Under the pieces are notes generated by a model that was not told the origin of the DNA, ran no database searches, and saw nothing but the letters and a program-made list of their open reading frames with translations. The position numbers were made by a program, and so were the translations under genes. Of a DNA stretch of 64,000 nucleotides, positions 8,924-16,105 are shown piece by piece; positions within the stretch are counted from its first letter, which is position 1; every line of letters begins with the position of its first letter. The stretch comes from Solwaraspora sp. WMMD792 (lineage in GTDB: Bacteria > Actinomycetota > Actinomycetes > Mycobacteriales > Micromonosporaceae): positions 930,001 through 994,000 of the forward strand of contig NZ_JARUBH010000009.1 in the NCBI RefSeq assembly GCF_029626105.1, in the 5' to 3' direction.

Positions 8924-9217
8924 ATGTTCACCGGAACCGCCACCTTCGACATGCTGCTGCCGGGCGACTCCCAGTCGCTGAAGGCGAAACGCTCCTACGT
9001 ACGCCCGATCGTCGCCGCGCTGCGCCGCTTCGAGGTCTCCGCCGCCGAGGTCGGCGCGCTCGACCGGCACGGCCGGGCGGAGATCGCGGTGGCCGTGGTC
9101 GCGGCCGACGCGGCGCACGTACGTGAAGTACTGGACAACTGTGAACGGACGGTGGCCGGTCGGCCCGAGATCGAGCTGCTCTCCGTCCGGCGCCGGCTCT
9201 ACGGCGCCGACGACTGA
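8924..9217 (+). CDS. DUF503 (YlxP-like) protein
   Basis: 97 residues, the usual size of the family. The conserved core reads SQSLKAKRSYVRPIVAALRRFEVSAAEVG near the N-terminus (seen as SQSLKAKRSYVRPI), followed by VAVVAADAAHVREVLDNCER. DUF503 genes lie between infB and rbfA in many Gram-positive bacteria and are thought to work in translation or ribosome biogenesis, but no activity is established. The methionine at 8924 is chosen because the conserved strand FTGTATFDMLLPG starts there; the upstream open frame crosses the terminator repeats. Confidence 0.9.
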   Translation: MFTGTATFDMLLPGDSQSLKAKRSYVRPIVAALRRFEVSAAEVGALDRHGRAEIAVAVVAADAAHVREVLDNCERTVAGRPEIELLSVRRRLYGADD

Positions 9218-9317
9218 TCTACGACACCGACCGGTCCGGCACGCAGGCGCACCGACCGGTCCGGCGTACGGCGCACAGGTAGGGTCGACACGTTGACCGG
9301 ACACCGCGGAGGTAGAG

Positions 9318-9851
9318 ATGACGGACCCGGCGCGGGTGCGCAGGCACGCGGAGCGCGTGCGCGAGCTGGTGGCTTCGGTGGTGCGTACCCAGATCAAGGA
9401 CCCCAGACTCGGCATGATCACCATCACCGACGCGCGGATCACCGCTGATCTGCGCGACGCGACGGTCTTCTACACGGTCCTCGGTGACGCCGCCGCCCAG
9501 GCCGGCACCAAGGCGGCGTTGGACAGCGCGAACGGGCTGCTGCGCAGCACGGTCGGCAAGGCGCTCGGGCTGCGCCATTCACCGACGCTGACCTTCGTCC
9601 TCGACGACGTGCAGGAGCACGCCAAGCACATCGACGATCTGCTCGCCGCTGCCCGCAGCGCCGACGCCGAGGTGCAGCGGCTGGCAGCAAACGCCGAGTA
9701 CGCCGGTGACGCCCAGCCGTACCGGGCCGAGTCGGACGACGACGAGGACGCAGCGGACGACGAGGACCCGGCGGAGGGGGCCTCGAAGGGCGCGGCGACC
9801 GCCGAGGCAGCCGGGTCCGGCCAGCCCCATCCGGACGGGCGACCTCGATGA
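9318..9851 (+). CDS. rbfA: 30S ribosome-binding factor RbfA
   Basis: 177 residues, preceded by GGAGGTAG. Binds the immature 30S subunit and helps 16S rRNA processing and cold adaptation. The KH-like fold runs over residues 1-115: RVRELVASVVRTQIKDPRLGMITITDARI, seen as VRTQIKDPRLGMITIT, then GLRHSPTLTFVLDD. The C-terminal 60 residues are acidic and low in complexity (DDDEDAADDEDPAEG), longer than in E. coli but common in actinomycetes. The stop overlaps the next start (ATGA), so nrnA is translationally coupled. Confidence 0.95.
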   Translation: MTDPARVRRHAERVRELVASVVRTQIKDPRLGMITITDARITADLRDATVFYTVLGDAAAQAGTKAALDSANGLLRSTVGKALGLRHSPTLTFVLDDVQEHAKHIDDLLAAARSADAEVQRLAANAEYAGDAQPYRAESDDDEDAADDEDPAEGASKGAATAEAAGSGQPHPDGRPR

Positions 9852-10882
9852 TCAGCGTTCCGTCCCCGGTCGGCCCGGTCGCCGACCAGGCGACCGGGCC
9901 GACCGGGGACGAGTGGGCGGCCGCGGTCGCCGCAGTCCGTGCGGTCCCGCCCGGCGGGAGGGTCCTGCTGCTGTGCCACGTCAATCCCGACGGTGACGCG
10001 CTCGGCAGCATGCTCGGCTTCGGGCTGGGCCTGACCCGGCTCGGCGGCTGCGCGGTGCAGGCCGCGTTTCCCGGCAACCAGGAGCTGCCGCCGTCCCTGC
10101 GTGGAATGCCTGGCTCCCACCTGCTGGTCCAGCCGGACGAGGCGTGGGCCGATCCGGATCTGGCGCTCTGCTTCGACGTCGCGAGCGCGTCCCGGCTGGA
10201 CACCCTCGCCGATCGGATGACGGCCCGGACGGCGATCGTGGTCGACCACCATGCCTCCAACACCCGGTTCGGCGGTATCCATCTCGTGGACCCGACCGCG
10301 GCGGCCACCTCGGTGGTGGTCGACCAGTTGCTCGGCCGGCTCGGCGTACCGCTGGACCGGGAGATCGCCGAGTGTCTCTACATCGCGCTGATCACCGACA
10401 CCGGTTCGTTCCGGTTCGACATGACCACCCCGGCGGTGCACCAGTTCGCCGCCCGGTTGCTGGCCACCGGCATCAGCCCGGCCGAGGTCTCCCGGCGGGT
10501 CTTCGACAGCCGACCCTTCGGGGCGGTCCAGCTCTTCGGCGCGGTGCTGCAACGTAGCGTCCTGGAGCCGGCGGTAGCCGGGGGCCAGGGTCTTGTCTGG
10601 ACCCATGCCACCCTGGCCGATCTGGAACGTTACGACCAGCCGCCGTACGTGCTTGAGGCGTTGATCGATTCGGTCCGGTGCACGGTCGAGGCGGACGTGA
10701 GCTGCGTGCTCAAGCAGGTGAGCGAGACCGGCTGGGCGGTCTCGATGCGCAGCAAGGGCGGCGTCGACGTGAGTGCGGTGGCGGTGGCGCTCGGCGGCGG
10801 TGGGCATCGGCTCGCCGCCGGCTTCACCGGCGTCGGCAGTGCCGACGAGGTCATCGCCGCCATCCGCGCCCAGCTTGGCTGA
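9848..10882 (+). CDS. nrnA: DHH/DHHA1 phosphoesterase, NrnA-type oligoribonuclease / pAp phosphatase
   Basis: 344 residues. DHH-family phosphoesterases of this type degrade short oligoribonucleotides and dephosphorylate pAp. Motifs in order: HVNPDGDALGS (metal-binding, near residue 40), the lone aspartate in CFDVAS, the DHH motif VVDHHASN near residue 137, and D in LITDTGSFRF. The C-terminal DHHA1 domain ends with GGGGHRLAAGF, the substrate-binding glycine motif. It overlaps rbfA by four bases, the standard actinobacterial arrangement. The cytosolic role in RNA turnover fits the pnp and RNase J genes in the same window. Confidence 0.9.
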   Translation: MISVPSPVGPVADQATGPTGDEWAAAVAAVRAVPPGGRVLLLCHVNPDGDALGSMLGFGLGLTRLGGCAVQAAFPGNQELPPSLRGMPGSHLLVQPDEAWADPDLALCFDVASASRLDTLADRMTARTAIVVDHHASNTRFGGIHLVDPTAAATSVVVDQLLGRLGVPLDREIAECLYIALITDTGSFRFDMTTPAVHQFAARLLATGISPAEVSRRVFDSRPFGAVQLFGAVLQRSVLEPAVAGGQGLVWTHATLADLERYDQPPYVLEALIDSVRCTVEADVSCVLKQVSETGWAVSMRSKGGVDVSAVAVALGGGGHRLAAGFTGVGSADEVIAAIRAQLG

Positions 10883-11004
10883 GTGACCTCGACGCTGAAC
10901 CGGGGCGTGGGCCGGTGTCCACGGGTCGCCGGATCTCGCCAACCGAGCTTTGACCGCCCGCCTAGACACTTCACTCGTCGTCACCGACCAGGGACAATCG
11001 AGTG

Positions 11005-11412
11005 ATGGAGCAGTCGTCTGAGCTCACCGCGGAGGTGCCGCGGGCCTGGGACCGACCGGTCGTCTCGATCCCGGTCATTGCCGTGTTGTCGCTGGTGGGC
11101 GGGCAGTTGCCGTCGTTCTCGACGGCGGCGAACCTGTACACCATCGGCACCGGCGGGGCGCTGATCTGGTTCGGTCTGTCGCACCGGGTGCCACGGCGGC
11201 CGACCCCGCGTCGACTCGGTGACGGCGCGGTGTGGTGGATCGTGCCGGTCGCGATGTTCACCGTCGTCGAGGGCGCCACGTTCGCGATGGGCTCGACCGA
11301 CGACTTCCCGACCTTTTCCAAGCTGGCCGATCCGGTGCTGGACGGTCAGGCGGCCCGGTCGGCGGCGTACTTCGGCTGGCTGGCCGCGTTCTGGGTGCTG
11401 GTGCGGCGATGA
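11005..11412 (+). CDS. Small integral membrane protein, unknown function
   Basis: 135 residues. Four hydrophobic stretches can be read: about residues 22-40, 45-60, 75-95 and 118-133, with a basic RRPTPRRLG loop between the second and third. No family was recognised. It overlaps the next gene by four bases (ATGA), and the two are an obvious two-gene unit of small membrane proteins. A GTG one codon upstream is an alternative start. It follows nrnA after about 120 bases. Confidence 0.6.
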   Translation: MEQSSELTAEVPRAWDRPVVSIPVIAVLSLVGGQLPSFSTAANLYTIGTGGALIWFGLSHRVPRRPTPRRLGDGAVWWIVPVAMFTVVEGATFAMGSTDDFPTFSKLADPVLDGQAARSAAYFGWLAAFWVLVRR

Positions 11413-11627
11413 GCGCCACCCGGGCGTCGGTGATCGGCGGTTTCGTCGTCGCGCTGGCGCTGTTGGGGGTGCTGGAGCTGCTCGCCCGGCGGCCGGGCTC
11501 GCGGATTCCGACGTTCGGTGACGTCTGCGCGTACGTGATGCAGTACGAGGTGGGCAGGGTGCCGGTTGGTCGGATCGGGGTCTTCGGGTTCTGGTGGTGG
11601 GTCGGGTGGCACTTCTTCGCACGGTGA
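11409..11627 (+). CDS. Small membrane protein, probably DUF6186 family
   Basis: 72 residues. One N-terminal membrane segment (GGFVVALALLGVLELLA), a loop with RIPTFGDVCAYVMQYEVGR, and a C-terminal hydrophobic GVFGFWWWVGWHFFAR. The tryptophan-rich ending resembles small actinobacterial proteins filed as DUF6186; this is from memory and moderate. It is coupled to the preceding membrane protein by ATGA and may form a complex with it. No function known. Confidence 0.6.
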   Translation: MSATRASVIGGFVVALALLGVLELLARRPGSRIPTFGDVCAYVMQYEVGRVPVGRIGVFGFWWWVGWHFFAR

Positions 11628-11699
11628 TCGACGTGGCCAAATATAATCCTCTCGCATTCTGGGAACAGTGCGCAGGATGTGGACCTGAACGATAACTTG

Positions 11700-11719
11700 G
11701 GTGTGGTGCGGGCCACACC
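11700..11719 (+). terminator. Hairpin downstream of the small membrane-protein pair
   Basis: GGTGTGG (11700-11706) pairs with CCACACC (11713-11719) over a six-base loop. It lies in the 186-base gap after the DUF6186-like gene. The gap also holds an AT-rich TATAAT at 11642-11647 without a fitting -35. Confidence 0.4.
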
Positions 11720-11813
11720 TGCCCGCCGCTTGTCCGCCTGGTCACGGCCCCGGTGATCCCGGAAGTGTCGTCGTCGGCAATCCGGTGTCAACCTGTGGGA
11801 AGGTCGTGGCGTC

Positions 11814-11903
11814 ATGCCCAGCAAGCCCAAGCCCGAATCCGCCGACGAAGCGCGCGAGCAGGCCCGGCGGGCGTTGCAGATGTCGATGGATACCCGCCAG
11901 TAA
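11814..11903 (+). CDS. Possible 29-residue small protein
   Basis: ATG at 11814 to TAA at 11903. GGGAAGG lies about nine bases upstream as a plausible ribosome site. The peptide is charged and helical in character, with AREQARRALQMSMD in the second half and a lysine/proline start (PSKPKPES). Nearly all third codon positions are G or C, as expected for a translated frame in this genome. No family is recognised and no neighbour hints at a job. It stands alone between a hairpin and the MATE gene. Confidence 0.4.
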   Translation: MPSKPKPESADEAREQARRALQMSMDTRQ

Positions 11904-12047
11904 CGTCTCTGGGCCGCCGCCGGCCGCGCCGTCGCACGAAACCGCACGGCCTGGGCCGGTGCCGTCGCCTCGGTGTGCGGTGATCCGCCTAGGTAAGTGA
12001 CCCAGGCAATAGCACTCCTTACCAATCGGCTGTCAGGCTGTACCTCG

Positions 12048-13412
12048 ATGGCCACCTCCCGCACGGCGCCCCCATCTCCACCGTCAGGCCCGGGGCCCGA
12101 ACCACAGTCGGCGTCCACCCGACGGATCGTGCGCCTGGCACTGCCCGCTTTTGTCGTGCTGGCGGCCGAGCCGATCTACGTCCTCGTCGACACCGCCGTC
12201 GTCGGCCGTCTCGGGCCGGTGGCCCTCGCCGCCGTCGCGGTGGGCGGCACCGTGATGTCGGTCGCCGCCTGGCTCGGCACCGTCGCGGCGTACGGCACCA
12301 CCGGCCGTGCCGCCCGCCGTTACGGCGCCGGCGACCGGTCCGCCGCCCTGGCCGAGGGAGTCCAGGCGTCCTGGCTCGGGGCGTTCGCCGGACTGCTGCT
12401 CGCCGTGGCGCTGCAGATCCTGGCCGGTCCGATCACCGCTGGGCTCGCCGGGCAGCACAGCCCGGTCGCCGACGCCGCCGAGCAGTGGCTGCGGATCGCT
12501 GCCTGGGGCGCGCCGGGTCTGCTACTGGCTGCCGCCGGCAACGGCTGGATGCGCGGGGTGCAGGAGACCCGCCGTCCGGTGCGGTACGTGCTGGCGGCCA
12601 ACGTCGTCTCCGCTGTGCTCTGCCCGGTGCTGGTCTACCCGCTGGGTCTGGGGCTGACCGGATCGGCGGTGGCCAACGTCGTCGCGCAGACCCTGGGCGG
12701 TCTGCTCTTCGTCCGGGCGTTGGTGACGGCCGGGGCACCGTTGCGCCCCCGGCCGCACCTCCTGCTGACCCACCTCACCGTCGGACGTGACCTGCTGATC
12801 CGAGGTGCCGCGTTCCAGGTGAGCTTCCTGTCCGCCACCGCAGTCGCGGCCCGGTACGGCACCATCCAGGTCGGTGCCCACCAGATCGCCATCCAGCTGT
12901 GGTTCTTCACCGCGCTGGCGATGGACGCGCTGGCGATCGCCGGGCAGTCGCTGGTCGGCGCGGCGCTGGGCGCCGGAGACGCGGCGGGCGCCCGGCTGCT
13001 CGCCCGCCGGCTGGTGCTGTTCGGCGCCGTTGCCGGCGTCGGGTTCGCGGTGCTGTTCGCCGTCGGTGCCCCGGTGATTCCCGGCTGGTTCAGCCCCGAC
13101 CCCGGGGTGCACGACCAGGCGATGGTCATCTGGCCGTGGTTCGTGGCGTTGCAGCCGGTAGCCGGGGTGGTCTTCGCTCTCGACGGGGTCTTCATCGGGG
13201 CGGGTGATCTGCGTTACCTGCGTGACCTCACGATCGGTGGCGCGCTCGGCGGATTCCTGCCGGTCATCTGGGCCGGCTACCTGCTCGACCTCGGTCTGGC
13301 CGGCATCTGGGCCGGGCTGGCGGTGTTCATGCTGGTCCGGCTGGTCGGGCTGGTCCACCGGCTGAAGTCGCCGCGGTGGACGGTGCTCGGCGTGCCGGCC
13401 GGCCGGACCTGA
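12048..13412 (+). CDS. MATE-family efflux transporter (DinF-like)
   Basis: 454 residues with about twelve hydrophobic segments. The N-terminal half shows LALPAFVVLAAEPIYVLVDTAVVGRLG and AAVAVGGTV, the first-helix pattern of the DinF branch, given here as AEPIYVLVDTAVVGRLG. MATE proteins export cationic drugs or metabolites using Na+ or H+. The ATG at 12048 is preferred because the protein start fits the family; a GTG at 11997 is the alternative, and neither has a good ribosome site. The stop codon falls in the first copy of a 27-base tandem duplication. truB follows after 68 bases. The transported substrate cannot be told from sequence. Confidence 0.88.
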   Translation: MATSRTAPPSPPSGPGPEPQSASTRRIVRLALPAFVVLAAEPIYVLVDTAVVGRLGPVALAAVAVGGTVMSVAAWLGTVAAYGTTGRAARRYGAGDRSAALAEGVQASWLGAFAGLLLAVALQILAGPITAGLAGQHSPVADAAEQWLRIAAWGAPGLLLAAAGNGWMRGVQETRRPVRYVLAANVVSAVLCPVLVYPLGLGLTGSAVANVVAQTLGGLLFVRALVTAGAPLRPRPHLLLTHLTVGRDLLIRGAAFQVSFLSATAVAARYGTIQVGAHQIAIQLWFFTALAMDALAIAGQSLVGAALGAGDAAGARLLARRLVLFGAVAGVGFAVLFAVGAPVIPGWFSPDPGVHDQAMVIWPWFVALQPVAGVVFALDGVFIGAGDLRYLRDLTIGGALGGFLPVIWAGYLLDLGLAGIWAGLAVFMLVRLVGLVHRLKSPRWTVLGVPAGRT

Positions 13413-13452
13413 TCGCCACGGCCGTCGGCCGGCCGGACCTGATCGCCACGGC
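13396..13452. repeat. Tandem duplication (27-base unit, 30-base period) across the MATE stop codon
   Basis: Copies at 13396-13422 and 13426-13452. The first copy contains the MATE stop codon at 13410-13412; the second repeats it in the same frame. The duplication lies directly upstream of truB. Confidence 0.8.
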
Positions 13453-13480
13453 GCATCGGGATCTGGCAGGCTTGGCAGTC

Positions 13481-14365
13481 GTGAGTACGCACGGACTGAT
13501 CGTGGTCGACAAGCCGGCCGGGATGACCTCGCACGACGTCGTCGCCCGGATCCGGCGGTTGGCCGGCACCCGGCGGGTGGGCCACGGCGGCACCCTGGAT
13601 CCGATGGCGACCGGCGTGCTGGTGGTCGCGGTGAACCGGGCCACCCGGCTGCTCACCTACGTGCTCGGCGTCGGCAAGACCTACACGGCCACCATCCGGC
13701 TCGGCGTGTCGACGGTGACCGACGACGCCGAGGGGGAGGTCACCGACCGGTCGTCGGTGGACGGTGTCACCGAGGAGCGGATCCGGGCCGGCCTGGCGGC
13801 GCTGACCGGGGAAATCGACCAGGTGCCCAGCGCCGTGAGCGCAATCAAGATCAACGGACAGCGGGCGTACCGGCGGGTCCGCTCCGGTGAGCAGGTCGAG
13901 CTGGCCGCCCGCCGAGTGACCATCTCCCGCCTCGACGCGGTCGCCGTCCACCCGCCGACCGACGGCAGCGTCGACGTCGACGTCGAGGTGGCCTGCTCGT
14001 CCGGCACGTACATTCGGGCCATCGCCCGGGACCTGGGGGCCGCGCTCGGCGTCGGTGGGCACCTCACCGCGCTGCGCCGGACCGCGGTCGGCGGGTTCAC
14101 GGCGGCCGAAGCCGCCACCCTGGCCGAGCTTGAGCAGCGGGCACCGGACGTGGTGCAGTTGCCCATGGCGGCCGCCGCTGGTCGGCTCCTCACCAGCCGT
14201 GAGGTCGGCGCGGAGGAGGCCCGGGTGCTCGGCCACGGTGGTCCGATAACGCCGGTCGGCCGGCCCGGGCCGTACGCGGTCTACGCCCCGGACGGCGAAC
14301 TGCTCGCGGTGGTGTCGGAACGCGACGGCCGGGCCCGGGCGGAGATCGTGCTCGCGCCGGCGTGA
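13481..14365 (+). CDS. truB: tRNA pseudouridine(55) synthase TruB
   Basis: 294 residues from GTG at 13481; the frame upstream runs through the tandem duplication and is not part of the gene. Makes pseudouridine 55 in the T-loop of tRNAs. The start reads GLIVVDKPAGMTSHDVV, the family N-terminus. The catalytic aspartate is D40 in GHGGTLDPMATG. Later motifs are YTATIRLG, VSAIKINGQRAY and SGTYIRAIARDLG. The C-terminal PUA-like part (LLTSREVGAEEARVLGHGG) is present. ribF follows after 62 bases, as in other actinomycetes. Confidence 0.95.
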   Translation: MSTHGLIVVDKPAGMTSHDVVARIRRLAGTRRVGHGGTLDPMATGVLVVAVNRATRLLTYVLGVGKTYTATIRLGVSTVTDDAEGEVTDRSSVDGVTEERIRAGLAALTGEIDQVPSAVSAIKINGQRAYRRVRSGEQVELAARRVTISRLDAVAVHPPTDGSVDVDVEVACSSGTYIRAIARDLGAALGVGGHLTALRRTAVGGFTAAEAATLAELEQRAPDVVQLPMAAAAGRLLTSREVGAEEARVLGHGGPITPVGRPGPYAVYAPDGELLAVVSERDGRARAEIVLAPA

Positions 14366-14427
14366 CAGCATCGAACCCGGCCGGTCACCCGGTTGGGCAA
14401 ACCTTGGCGGCACAGGCGGGAGGCATC

Positions 14428-15390
14428 ATGCAGCGGTGGCGGGGAGTGGAGGCGGCCGGTGGCGGCTGGGGCCGCGCGGTGGTCACCATCGGGGTGTTCG
14501 ACGGCATCCACCGCGGGCATCAGGCAACCATCGGGCACGCCGTCAAGCGGGCCCGTGACCTCGGTATCCAGTCCGTGGTGGTGACCTTCGACCCGCATCC
14601 GGCAGAGGTGGTGCGGCCCGGTAGCCATCCGGCGGTACTCACCGGGCCGGCCCGCAAGGCCGAGCTGATCGAATCGCTCGGCGTGGACGTGCTCTGCGTG
14701 CTGCCGTTCACCGTCGAGTTCTCCCGGCTGACCGCCGAGCAGTTCGTCCACGACCTGCTGGTCGAGCACCTGCACGCCGCCGTGGTGGTGGTGGGGGAGA
14801 ACTTCCGGTTCGGGCACCGGGCCACCGGCGACGTCGCGCTGCTGGCGCGGCTCGGTCGCCGGTTCGGGTTCGCCGTGGAGGACGCCAGCCTGGTCACCGA
14901 CAGCGGTACGGTCTTCTCGTCGACGTACATCCGGGCCTGTATCGACGCCGGGGACGTGACCGCCGCCGCCGCCGCACTCGGCCGGCCGCACCGCCTCGAA
15001 GGGGTGGTGGTCCGCGGCGACCGTCGCGGCCGGGAGATCGGCTTTCCCACCGCGAACCTGCTCACCCCGCGGTACGCGGCGGTGCCGGCGGACGGCATCT
15101 ACGCGGCCCGGCTGGTGCGCTCGGACGGCCCGGTCCGCCCGGACGGGCTCAGCGGAGGAGGCCCCGGGCTGCCGGCCGCGGCCTCCATCGGCACCAACCC
15201 CACCTTCGCCGGCCGCGACCGCCGGGTGGAGGCGTACGTCCTCGACTTCGACCGGGACATCTACGGCGAGCAGGTGGCGATCGACTTCGTCGCCCGGTTG
15301 CGGGAGACCCGCCGGTTCGACGGGGTCGGTCCGTTGGTCGCCCAGATGAACGAGGACGTCGCCCAGGTCCGGACGGTGCTCGGGGCCTGA
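14428..15390 (+). CDS. ribF: Bifunctional riboflavin kinase / FMN adenylyltransferase
   Basis: 320 residues. Makes FMN and FAD from riboflavin. The start at 14428 follows GGGAGGC. Residues 30-170 are the nucleotidyltransferase domain: TIGVFDGIHRGHQ (the HxGH motif), TFDPHPAEVVRP and GENFRFGH, then SSTYIR. The riboflavin kinase domain from about 195 shows VVRGDRRGREIGFPTANL with the PTAN motif, and ASIGTNPTF, then E in VEAYVLDFDRDIYG. A GTG at 14362 overlapping truB is an alternative but weaker start. Confidence 0.95.
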   Translation: MQRWRGVEAAGGGWGRAVVTIGVFDGIHRGHQATIGHAVKRARDLGIQSVVVTFDPHPAEVVRPGSHPAVLTGPARKAELIESLGVDVLCVLPFTVEFSRLTAEQFVHDLLVEHLHAAVVVVGENFRFGHRATGDVALLARLGRRFGFAVEDASLVTDSGTVFSSTYIRACIDAGDVTAAAAALGRPHRLEGVVVRGDRRGREIGFPTANLLTPRYAAVPADGIYAARLVRSDGPVRPDGLSGGGPGLPAAASIGTNPTFAGRDRRVEAYVLDFDRDIYGEQVAIDFVARLRETRRFDGVGPLVAQMNEDVAQVRTVLGA

Positions 15391-15491
15391 CCCGAGCCGA
15401 CGAGCGGGGCCTGGCACCCCGGCGTCGGCAACCCCGGTGGGCAGCGGCGATACGACGCACCGTGGCCTTGCCAGCCCCCGTGCCGACCGGC

Positions 15492-15500
15492 TGGTAGCCT
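15492..15500 (+). promoter_or_regulatory. Extended -10 promoter of rpsO (TGGTAGCCT)
   Basis: TAGCCT at 15495-15500 with TG one base before it. Transcription would start near 15507, just before the first leader hairpin. No -35 at proper distance was seen. Confidence 0.45.
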
Positions 15501-15508
15501 GAACACAG

Positions 15509-15567
15509 CGTCGGACCACCGACGATTCGTCTCGCCTGCCTGCACGACGCCGCGGGTGCGAGGCGAG
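15509..15567 (+). promoter_or_regulatory. Structured rpsO leader, candidate S15 autoregulatory RNA
   Basis: Hairpin 1: CGTCGG (15509-15514) and CCGACG (15519-15524) over ACCA. Hairpin 2: CTCGCCT (15531-15537) with AGGCGAG (15561-15567), and inside it GCAC (15542-15545) with GTGC (15556-15559). The ribosome site follows about 20 bases later. S15 is known to repress its own mRNA through unrelated leader structures in several phyla; this one is inferred from position and folding. Confidence 0.5.
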
Positions 15568-15596
15568 GGACGACCCCACACAGATTCAGGGAGACC

Positions 15597-15866
15597 ATGG
15601 CGCTCGATCAGGAAGCCAAGCGCAAGATCCGCGAGGAGTACGCCACCGCCGACGCGGACACCGGTTCGCCGGAGGTCCAGGTCGCGGTGCTCACCAAGCG
15701 GATCGCCGACCTCACCGGGCACCTCAAGGTGCACAAGCAGGACCACCACAGCCGTCGTGGTCTGCTGCTGCTGGTCGGCCGGCGCCGCCGGCTGCTCAAC
15801 TACCTGCAGAAGAAGGACATCAACCGCTACCGGTCGCTCATCGAGCGGCTCGGCCTGCGGCGGTGA
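15597..15866 (+). CDS. rpsO: 30S ribosomal protein S15
   Basis: 89 residues, the canonical length. Binds the central domain of 16S rRNA early in 30S assembly. The family pattern is complete: [20 protein letters not shown], seen as [16 protein letters not shown], then [19 protein letters not shown] with the rRNA-binding HHSRRGL, and [22 protein letters not shown], seen as [23 protein letters not shown] precedes the ATG. The leader is structured, and a strong hairpin separates it from pnp, as in the E. coli rpsO-pnp operon. Confidence 0.97.
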   Translation: MALDQEAKRKIREEYATADADTGSPEVQVAVLTKRIADLTGHLKVHKQDHHSRRGLLLLVGRRRRLLNYLQKKDINRYRSLIERLGLRR

Positions 15867-15870
15867 CGTA

Positions 15871-15909
15871 GCGGCGCGGCGGCGGTCGTCCGCGACCCCG
15901 CCGCGCCGC
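15871..15909 (+). terminator. 17-bp hairpin between rpsO and pnp
   Basis: GCGGCGCGGCGG (15871-15882) pairs with CCGCCGCGCCGC (15898-15909), and GGTCG (15884-15888) with CGACC (15893-15897), closing on a TCCG tetraloop with one bulged C. It starts five bases after the rpsO stop. It may terminate, or serve as a cleavage site controlling pnp. A second small hairpin (7 bp) is at 16000-16019. Confidence 0.75.
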
Positions 15910-16105
15910 ACCACCACCATTCGACACACCGGGCACCACGACCCCACCCGTCGAAGGGAGCCGGTCAACGTACCGGTCCTCGGTAGTGGCCCCCGGGCCA
16001 GCCGGCCATCACGCCGGCTCCCCCGGGCGCTTCGATCGATGACCGGCCGGTTGAGCAGCTCCCCGAGGTCGTGGCCCACGACGCGTAAAGGAGCGCGACC
16101 CGACC

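Noticed and set aside
5714-9442. 1242-residue open frame on the minus strand opposite infB
   Set aside because: A shadow of the high-GC infB gene. Its composition is Arg/Gly/His-rich with no domains, while the plus strand carries all IF2 motifs.
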